Shown: positions 21,622-30,132 of the stretch, in pieces
Layout: each line of letters starts with the position of its first letter
Numbering within the stretch: the first letter of the stretch is position 1
NCBI RefSeq assembly: GCF_037176765.1
Contig: NC_090034.1
Coordinates: 4,250,375-4,314,374, forward strand
Direction: 5' to 3'
Source of the DNA: Anolis sagrei
Lineage: Eukaryota > Chordata > Lepidosauria > Squamata > Anolidae
Length of the DNA: 64,000 bases
Notes under the pieces: model-generated
Told to the model about the DNA's origin: nothing
Database searches by the model: none
What the model saw: only the letters and a program-made list of their open reading frames with translations
Position numbers and translations under genes: made by a program

Positions 21622-23023
21622 GTCTCCATCTTCACCACTATGATACTTCACCTTGTTGATGGGAAGCTCCCCACTGGAGTGGAAACTATCTATTGGAAAA
21701 ATGGCAAGCTATTTAACCTCAGCAGACTGAAAGCGAAAACCAAGGTTACAACATATGTTATAGAATTCCAATATGCTGATGATAATGTTGTCTGTGCGCA
21801 TTCAGAAGACCTACAAGCCACTCTAAACACCTCCGCAGAAGCATACGAGAAGCTCGGCCTGTCACTGAACATCCAGAAAACCAAAGTGCTGTTCCAGGAG
21901 TCACCAGCCAACCCCTCTCCAATGCCAGAAATACAGCTTAATGGTGTAGTATTAGAAAATGTGGACCATTTCCGCTCCCTTGGCAACCACCTCTCCACAA
22001 AAGTCAACACTGACACTGAAATACAACACCGCCTGAGCTCTGCGAGTGCAGCATTCTTCCAAATGAAGCAGAGAGTGTTTGAGGACCAGGACATCCGTAG
22101 GGAGACCAAGGTGCTTGTTTATAAAGCCATTGTCCTCCCAACCCTGCCATATGCCTGCGAAACGTGGACTGTCTACAGACATCAACATTGACACCAAAAT
22201 ACAACACCGCCTGAGCTCTGCGAGTGCAACATTCTTCCGAATGAAGAAGAGAGTGTTTGAGGACTGGGATATCTGTAGGGATACCAATGTGCTTGTTTAT
22301 AAAGCCATTGTCCTCCCAACCCTGCTATATGCCTGCAAAACGTGGACTGTCTACAGACATCAACATTGACACCGAAATACAACACTGTCCGAGCTCTGCG
22401 AGTGCAACATTCTTCCGAATGAAGAAGAGAGTGTTTGAGGTCCGGGACATCCGTAGGGATACCAAGGTGCTTGTTTATAAAGCTATTGTCCTCCCAACCC
22501 TATTATACGCCTGTGAAACGTAGACTGTCTACAGACATCACACTCAACTCCTGGAACGATTCCATCAGCGCTGCCTCTGAAAAATCCTATAAATCTCTTG
22601 GGAAGACAAGCGGACAAATGTCAGTGTGCTGGAAGAAGCAAAGATCACCAGCACTGAAGCGATGGTCCTCCGCCATCAACTCCACTAGACCGGCCATGTT
22701 GTCCGGATGCCTGACCACAGTCTCCCAAAGGTTTTGCTCTACTCCGAACTCAAGAACGGAAAACGGAATGTTGGTGGGAAGGAAAAGAGATTGAAAGATG
22801 GGCTCAAAGCCAACCTCAAAAACTCTGGCATAGACACTGAGAACTGGGAAGCCCTGGCCCTTGAGTGCTCCAGCTGGAGGTCAGCTGTAACCAGCAGTGC
22901 TGCAGAATTTGAAGAGGCATGAATGGAGGGCGAAAGAGAGAAATGTGCCAAGACGAAGGTGCGTCAAGTCAACCCCGACTGGGACTGCCTTTTGTCTGGA
23001 AACCAATGCGCTCGCTGCTTCAT
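21622..23023 (+). mobile_element. RTE-like LINE 3' half
   Basis: Plus-strand frame from 21487 to 22191 includes '[20 protein letters not shown]', '[20 protein letters not shown]' (RT catalytic YADD), 'LGLSLNIQKTKVLFQESPAN', '[20 protein letters not shown]'. After an internal 178-bp triplication the text goes on to '[20 protein letters not shown]' and '[18 protein letters not shown]' near 22922. Stops and frame shifts are present; the copy is dead. Confidence 0.8.
22000..22535 (+). repeat. 178-bp tandem triplication within the RTE-like LINE
   Basis: The block around 'gagctctgcgagtgca' recurs at 22035, 22213 and 22391, exactly 178 bp apart. Each copy ends with 'gtctacagacatca'. Copies differ by only a few bases from each other. 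Confidence 0.9.
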
Positions 23024-23109
23024 TGGGAAAAATGCTGCGCTCGCAGAGCTCAGGCGGTGTTGTATTTCAGTGTCAATGTTGACTTTTGTGGAGAGGCTGC
23101 CAAGGGAGT

Positions 23110-24399
23110 TTTTCATTTATTTGTCGTGTCAGAGCAGCCAGTGCACAATATTACATTTCTAACAGAACGAAGCAAACAAACAGAAAAATACACAACTTGT
23201 GAGTTTGGTAGCTGGTTAAATGTCCTTTGACCAGTATCTGGCCACTTGGAGTGCTTCTGGTGTTGCTGCAAGGAGGTCCTCCATGGTGCATGTGGCAGGG
23301 CTCAGGGTGCATTGCAGCAGGTGGTCAGTGGTTTGCTCTTCTCCACACTCGCATGTCGTGGATTCCACTTTGTGGCCCCATTTCTGAAGGTTGGCTCTGC
23401 ATCTCGTGGTGCCCGAGCGCAGTCTGTTCAGTGCCTTCCAGGTCGCCCAGTCCTCTGTGTGCCCAGGAGGGAGTCTCTCATTTGGTATCAGCCATTGGTT
23501 GAAGTGCTGGGCTTGAGCCTGCCACTTTTGGACTCTTGCTTGCTGAGGTGTTCCAGCGAGTGTCTCTGTAGATCTTAGAAAACTATGTCTAGATTTAAGT
23601 CGTTGGCATGCTGGCTGATACCCAAACAAGGGATGTGCTGGAGATGTCTCTGCCTTGGTCCTTTCACTATCGGCTGCTACTTCCCGGCAGATGTCAGGTG
23701 GTGCGATACCGGCTAAGCAGTGTAATTTCTCCAGTGGTGTAGGCCGCAGACACCCCGTGATAATGCGGCATGTCTCATTAAGAGCCACATCCACTGTTTT
23801 AGTGCGGTGAGATGTGTTCCACACTGGGCATGCGCACTCAGCAGCAGAGTAGCACAGCGCAAGGGCAGTTGTCTTCACTGTATCTGGTTGTGATCCCCAG
23901 GTTGTGCCAGTCCGCTTTCGTATGATATTGTTTCTAGCACCCACTTTTTGCTTGGTGTTCAGGCAGTGCTTCTTGTAGGTCAGAGCACGGTCCAGAGTGA
24001 CTCCCAGGTATTTGGGCGTGCTGCAATGCTCCCATGGGATTCCTTCCCAGATGATCTTCAGAGCTTGGGATGCTTGTCTGTTCTTGAGATGAAAGGCACA
24101 TGTCTGTGTTTTAGATGGATTAGGGATCAGCTGGTTTTCCCTGTAATAGGCAGTAAGAGCACCTAGAGCTTCGGAGAGCTTCTGTTCAACCATCTCAATG
24201 CTCCCTGCTTGAGTGGTGATGGCACGATCATCAGCATAGATGAAACTCTCTGTCCCTTCTGGCACTGGCTGGTCATTTGTGTAGATGTTGAACATGGATG
24301 GAGCATGCACGCTCCCCTGAGGCAGGCCGTTCTTCTGTTTCCGCCATCTGCTTCTCTGGCCCTGGAACTCCACAAAAAAGCTCCTGTTTTGTAGCAGTT
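23110..24399 (-). mobile_element. LINE (jockey/Vingi-like) with RT palm and C-terminus, TSD intact
   Basis: A 1290-bp 5'-truncated LINE flanked by perfect TGCCAAGGGAGT (23098-23109 and 24400-24411). It encodes RT motifs 'KNGLPQGSVHAPSMFNIYTN' and 'SFIYADDRAITTQ' (YADD), the thumb 'KYLGVTLDRALTYKKH', and the CCHC-like knuckle CECGEEQTTDHLLQC. It is the longest copy of this family here and its frame is unbroken. Confidence 0.85.
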
Positions 24400-24499
24400 T
24401 GCCAAGGGAGTGGAAATGGTCCACATTTTCTAATGTGACACTATTAAGCTGTATTTCTGGCTTTGGAGAGGGATTGGCTGGTGACTGCTGGAACAGCAC
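23216..24499 (-). CDS. Chimeric LINE reading frame (RTE start, Vingi-like RT)
   Basis: A 427-codon frame. Its first about 34 residues (MLFQQSPANPSPKPEIQLNS...) come from the older RTE-like element; the rest is the RT palm and C-terminal domain of the inserted LINE, with YADD at about residue 90 and a Cys/His knuckle at about 385-400. Only the palm end of the RT is present, the endonuclease is missing, and there is no promoter. The open frame shows that the insertion is young and happened to land in phase. I do not regard it as a host gene; a fused transcript from the neighbouring ATP5MF promoter is unlikely because it is on the opposite strand. Confidence 0.7.
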   Translation of the reverse strand: MLFQQSPANPSPKPEIQLNSVTLENVDHFHSLGKLLQNRSFFVEFQGQRSRWRKQKNGLPQGSVHAPSMFNIYTNDQPVPEGTESFIYADDRAITTQAGSIEMVEQKLSEALGALTAYYRENQLIPNPSKTQTCAFHLKNRQASQALKIIWEGIPWEHCSTPKYLGVTLDRALTYKKHCLNTKQKVGARNNIIRKRTGTTWGSQPDTVKTTALALCYSAAECACPVWNTSHRTKTVDVALNETCRIITGCLRPTPLEKLHCLAGIAPPDICREVAADSERTKAETSPAHPLFGYQPACQRLKSRHSFLRSTETLAGTPQQARVQKWQAQAQHFNQWLIPNERLPPGHTEDWATWKALNRLRSGTTRCRANLQKWGHKVESTTCECGEEQTTDHLLQCTLSPATCTMEDLLAATPEALQVARYWSKDI

Positions 24500-24559
24500 T
24501 TTGGTTTTCTCGATGTTCTATGATATAAACATGTATTTATGATGACTAACGCCTTCCTG

Positions 24560-24927
24560 CTAGGAGAAAAACACAGCAATGGCGGGAAACCTTGCTTTTC
24601 CCGCGCAAATTAGGCCCCGCCCACTAAGAGCGTCACCCTCGGCCTTCTTTTCTTCTTTGTGCGCCTGCGCACTCTTAGCCGCGCCCACTGCAAAAGCGCC
24701 ATCTTTTCCTTCTGCGCTTGCGTGATGCAAAACATCCCCTTCTTCGTTCTGCGCCTGCGCGGCTTACTCCGTTTCCCCTTTTTGCTTGAGCGGCCCTAGC
24801 CCCGCCCACTACAAGCAGTACTTTTGCGCCTGCGCGATCTCCTCAACCTCTCTTGTGCGCCTGCGCGGTCTCCTTCTCCTCCCAGCATCCCTCAGCGTTG
24901 CCGGAAGCTCCTTGACAGGGCGGCAAG
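24560..24927 (+). promoter_or_regulatory. ATP5MF CpG promoter with five NRF-1-like sites
   Basis: GC-rich sequence directly before the ATP5MF start codon. NRF-1-type palindromes TGCGCCTGCGCA/G occur at 24660-24671, 24750-24761, 24825-24836 and 24856-24867, and a weaker TGCGCTTGCGTG at 24713-24724. GC boxes 'ccccgcccact' are at about 24615 and 24799. An inverted pair of E2F-like words (GGCGGGAAAC at about 24573, TTTCCCGCGC at about 24596) is present. YY1-like words are 'gccatctttt' (about 24699) and CAAGATGGCGGA over the start codon. NRF-1 and YY1 control is known for nuclear genes of oxidative phosphorylation; binding here is inferred. No TATA box is seen. Confidence 0.75.
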
Positions 24928-24943
24928 ATGGCGGACAAACCCG
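24928..24943 (+). CDS. ATP5MF: ATP5MF coding exon 1
   Basis: ATGGCGGACAAACCCG followed by donor GTAAGC. It encodes MADKP plus the first base of Val6. Confidence 0.93.
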
Positions 24944-27900
24944 GTAAGCTGCGTTCAGGGAGGGAGTTGCCAAGGTGACCCGGCTCCGTCGAGGCCTAGG
25001 CCCCAAAGGCCAAGAGGAGAAAGGAAGCCAGGGACCTGGCCTTCCCAATCGAGCTGGGCTTGGGTTTGAGGCCTACTGGGTTTGAGGCCTACTGGGTTTC
25101 AGGCCTACGCTCCTTCCTCCCTTCTGTGAATGTTTGCAGGCCTTCTTTTAGCCCTATACAAACCTGTGGAATGATGTCCAGAGTGGGAGAAAGAGCCCTT
25201 GTCTGTTTATGGATGTTGCAATTAGCAAACTTGAATAGCATCCAGTAGCCACGAAGCTGCAAAGTCAATCAGTGAGGGTGTCTGCATAGAGGTAGCCTGG
25301 CCTCTGTTGCTTGGAGGCCTCCTCTGTGGAATGATGTCCAGGGTGGGAGAAAGAGCCCTTGTCTATTTGAAGCAAGTGTGAATGTTGCAATTAGCAAGCT
25401 TGCATAGCATTGAGTAACCTTGAAGTTTGCAAAGACAATCAATGAAAGTCTCTGCATTGAGGTAGCCTGGCCTCTGTTGCCTGGAGGCCCCCTCTGTGAA
25501 GTGATGTCCAGGGTGGGAGGAAGAGCCCTTGTCTGTTTAAAGCAAGTGTGGATGTTGCAATTAGCAAACTTGAATAGCATTGAGCAGTCACGTAGCTGCA
25601 AAGTCAATCAGTGAGGGTATCTGCATAGAGGTAGCCTGGCCTCTGTTGCTTGGAGGCCCTCTCTGTGGAGTGATGTCCAGGGTGGGAGGAAGAGCCCTTG
25701 TCTATTTGAAGCAAGTGTGAATGTTTTAATTAGCAATCTTGAATATCATTGAGCAGCCATGAAGCTGCAAAGCCAATCAGTGAAGTTCTCTGCATAGAGG
25801 TAGCCTGGTGACTGTTGCCTGGAGGCCCCCCTCTGTGGAATGATGTCCAGGGTGGGAGGAAGAGCCCTTGTCTATTTGAAGCAAGTGTGAATGTTGCAAT
25901 TAGCAAGCTTGCATAGCATTGAGTAACCTTGAAGTTTGCAAAGACAATCAATGAAAGTGTCTGCATAGAAGTCGCCTGGTCTCTGTTGCCTGGAGGCCCC
26001 CTCTGTGGAACGATGTCCAGGGTGGGAGGAAGAGCCCTTGTCTATTTGAAGCAACTGTGGATGTTGCAGTTAGCAAACTTGAATAGTATCCAGCAGCCAC
26101 GAAGCGGCAAAGTCAATCAGTGAGGGTATCTGCATAGAGGTAGCCTGGCCTCTGTTGCCTGGAGGCCCCCCTCTGAAATGATGTCCAGGGTGGGAGGAAG
26201 AGCCCTTGTCTATTTGAAGCAAGTGTGAATGTTGCAATTAGCAAGCTTGCATAGCATTGAGTAACCTTGAAGTTTGCAAAGACAATCAATGGAAGTCTCT
26301 GCATAGAGGTAGCCTGGCCTCTGTTGCCTGGAGGCCCCCTCTTGTGGAGTGATGTCCAGGGTGGGAGGAAGATCCCTTGTCTATTTGAAGCAAGTGTGAA
26401 TGTTGCAATTAGCAAGCTTGCATAGCATTGAGTAACCATAAAGTTTGCAAAGACAATCAATGGAAGTCTCTGCATAGAGGTAGCCTGGCCTCTGTTGCCT
26501 GGAGGCCCCCTCTTGTGGAGTGATGTCCAGGGTGGGAGGAAGATCCCTTGTCTATTTGAAGCAAGTGTGAATGTTGCAATTAGCAAGCTTGCATAGCATT
26601 GAGTAACCTTGAAGTTTGCAAAGACAATCAATGGAAGTCTCTGCATAGAGGTAGCCTGGCCTCTGTTGCCTGGAGGCCCCCTCTTGTGGAGTGATGTCCA
26701 GGGTGGGAGGAAGATCCCTTGTCTATTTGAAGCAAGTGTGAATGTTGCAATTAGCAAGCTTGCATAGCATTGAGTAACCATAAAGTTTGCAAAGACAATC
26801 AATGGAAGTCTCTGCATAGAGGTAGCCTGGCCTCTGTTGCCTGGAGGCCCTCTCTTGTGGAGTGATGTCCAGGGTGGGAGGAAGATCCCTTGTCTATTTG
26901 AAGCAAGTGTGAATGTTGCAATTAGCAAGCTTGCATAGCACTGAGTAACCTTGAAGTTTGCAAAGACAATCAATGAAAGTCTCTGCATCGAGGTCGCCTG
27001 GTCTCTGTTGCCTGGAGGCCCCCCTCTGTGGAGTGATGTCCAGGGTGGGAGGAAGATCCCTTGTCTATTTGAAGCAAGTGTGAATGTTGCAATTAGCAAG
27101 CTTGCATAGCACTGAGTAACCTTGAAGTTTGCAAAGACAATCAATGAAAGTCTCTGGATAGAGGTAGCCTGGTCTCTGTTGCCTGGAGGCCCCCTCTTGT
27201 GGAGTGATGTCCAGGGTGGGAGGAAGATCCCTTGTCTATTTGAAGCAAGTGTGAATGTTGCAATTAGCAATCTTGAATAGCATTTATTTATTTATCGTGT
27301 CAGGAGCAAACCAAACAGTTGTATTGCATTTTTAACAGCAACCAGACGCAGAGCCTTTACAGCAGTGGCACCATCACTCTGGAATACTCTGCCACCCAAA
27401 GTCTGTGCCTTGCGGGATTTATCAGCTTTCCGCAGGGCATGTAAGACATATCTGTTTCAACAGGCCTTTGAAGCTTTGATATTGCTGTTTTAATTATTTT
27501 TAAATTGTGTTAGATTTTAGCCTGTTCTTGTAAGCCACTCCGAGCCCAAGGGAGTGGCGGCATATAAATTTGAATAATAAATAAATAAATAAATTTCCTG
27601 CAGGCCTCTGAACAAATCTCTGAAGGCGCTTGCCACAGATACATGCCAGACGTCAGGAGAGAATGTTACTGGAATATGAGCATACAGCCCACAGCAATCC
27701 AATTTTTTCCATGTATTTTTTATTGTAGAACTGATTAAGAAATGGCACTTATAACCCAGGAACAGAAATCTTGTTATGTAATGTAATATAGGGAAGCAAA
27801 TGGTAGACAGAGCAAATTAACATGGCGACAGTGAAAACACTTCCATGGGAAGGCAGAGGGAGTTATGTCCCACTCAGTTCCTTGGAGGAAGTATGTATAG

Positions 27901-30099
27901 AAATGCAAGGTGCATCAGATTGATCTCCCATAACACTGTTCAACGGAGAAAAGGTTTCGGGCCTGAAAATAGTTGTTCCTTTAAGATTTTGGGGTAAAAC
28001 GAAAATGACATTTAAAAATGTATATTGGCTCTAGTTTTTATGATATAAGCAATCACGTGATCACGTATGGTTGAAAAAATGCATGTTACGACTTACACTA
28101 TGGAAGATTCTAGAATACTCTAGAAAGTTTGATGCCCAGTATTAGTGCCGTGTGCAAAAGCCAGAAAGCCCTCTATAAGGCCAGACTTTTGAACGGTGAG
28201 GGTCAGTCAGTTGAAGACTGAGACAGTCTAGTTAAACATCGTTTTACATTGTTCTTTTTACTGTAGTTCTGCCTCCTCGCATGTGTGTCAATAAAGCACT
28301 ATGGAAAAAAGATCTCAAGGCCAATGGACTCCGTCATTGTTGTCAGACTCCTGCTGGAGCATTCATTGTAAGAGACCATCCTTTCCTTGAATACAAAAGA
28401 AAAGTCAAGAGAAGCAAACAGGATATAAACAAAAGTCACGATTAAAGCGACATTTAAACTTTCAGACTTTTCAACTGCATTAGGCCTACTCATATAGTTT
28501 CTTGCTGCACAAACATAAACAATAGACTAATTAAATAAATATTTCTCATGTATAAACTATTGGCAATGTAATTTGACTAAAATTTAGTAAACATTCACGG
28601 TTTATATACATGCAGTAAGGTTAGGCGCATTATCATCATATTAACGAATTACCTATTGTGGAGAAAATTGAAATAGCTGTTGCATAAAAACCGGAGCCAA
28701 TTAACACACTTAATTATTATATTTGAATTCAGCATGTTAAATTTATTAAGAAACGGCACATTTCGTTTCCGTAACTGAGAAAAACTGAAAATTTGTAGAA
28801 CAGTGTAATCAGCTCTTTGCCTTCTTGATTTTGCCTCCTAGTTCCTCTTCAGAATAAACGGCTCTTGGATGTGAAAGTTGGGCAGCTGCCGAGCTGGTTG
28901 GCCACTCGAGATTTCACCCCGGTAGGGATTGTTAGAGGTTGTCGTGGAGGTGAGTATCTGGGAGACCTTTGGCTCTGAGGTGCACGTTTTTGCTGTTACA
29001 GTCTGAATCTCTCTCCCTGGCTGAGAATAACACAGATTGTAGTTCAACATATCTGTAGATAACATGGTTCTAGAACAGGCGTGGGCCAACTTCATGCCTC
29101 CAGGTGTTTTGGACTTCAACTCTCACAATTCCTAGCAGCCGGTAGACTGTTGTGAATTGTGGGAGTTGAAATCCAAATATTTGCAAATAGAGCTTCAATC
29201 TTGGAATAGGTGGCATTTGAGCCTTTCCGCTCTTTATCTATTTAAATGATTAATATTCTCCTGCCTTTGAATAAAAGTCCCAGGGCAGTTTATGTATTTA
29301 TTTTATTTGCAGCTTTTATATTCCGCCCTTCTCACCCCGCAGGGGACTCAGGGCGGATTACAGTGTACACATATATGGCAAACATTCAATGCCAATTTTT
29401 GACATACAAACATATACAGACATACGCAAAGGCTAGTTAACTTTTTCTGGCCGCCAGGGGAGCTGTCGCTTTCATCGTCCATCTGCGACGCTGATAAAGC
29501 ACTTCCGCACTCCCCACATGCTTCCCCGCTGGAATGCTTTGCTGGAGTCTCCCTTATGACCTCATAAATCAGTTAATTTAGCCTCCCCACACTTTAAGGT
29601 GGTACCTAATTTTCGTACTTGACAGATGCAACTGTCTTTCGGGTTGCAAAGGTCGACAACAGGTTACACAATTGGTTGGAAACCCACTCCAATCCGGGCT
29701 GGCTTGGAACTCATGACCTTTTGGTCAGAGTGATCTTAATGCAGCTGACACTCAGCCGGCTGCGCCACAATCCCGGCGCTTCTATGTTGGCAAAGTGTAA
29801 CACAAAAATTGTAATAATCACATTTAAATAAGATTTAGGGGCTGCGGTGGCACAGTGGGTTAAACCGCTGAGTTGCTAAACTTGCTAACCAGAATGTTCA
29901 TGATTTGAATCCAGGGAGCGGGGTGAGCTCCCGCTGTTAGCCCCAGCTTCTGCCAACCTAGCACTTTGAAAACATGCAAATGTGCGCTCCATGCAGTCAT
30001 GCCCAGTCAGACTTGACTAGATTTAATGTCAAGGGGAAATCTTTACTTTTAAATAAGGTTTTCCTGTAGTAAAGTGTAGTCTCCTATAAGAAAAACCAA

Positions 30100-30132
<33 letters not shown>

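Larger units (their letters stand above)
23025..24525 (-). mobile_element. RTE-like LINE fragment split by a LINE insertion
   Basis: Minus-sense RTE text 23025-23109 ('gctcgcagagctcaggcggt') continues at 24400-24525 ('ggaaatggtccacattttct', 'cattagaaaatgtgg' reversed). The two parts overlap by the 12-bp target duplication TGCCAAGGGAGT. Confidence 0.8.

Noticed and set aside
26113-27270. 385-codon minus-strand frame in ATP5MF intron 1
   Set aside because: A by-product of a 171-bp (57-codon) tandem unit.
25130-27285. Alpha-satellite-like centromeric repeat (171 bp)
   Set aside because: The unit length coincides but the sequence derives from a PLE terminus and lies within a gene intron.
27930-28370. 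A definite solo LTR in ATP5MF intron 1
   Set aside because: TATA-like and poly(A)-like words are present but no matching ends or target duplication were found.
29838-29910. tRNA gene
   Set aside because: Box A and B words belong to a SINE head; the cloverleaf is not intact and a SINE body follows. The same applies at 44355-44440.
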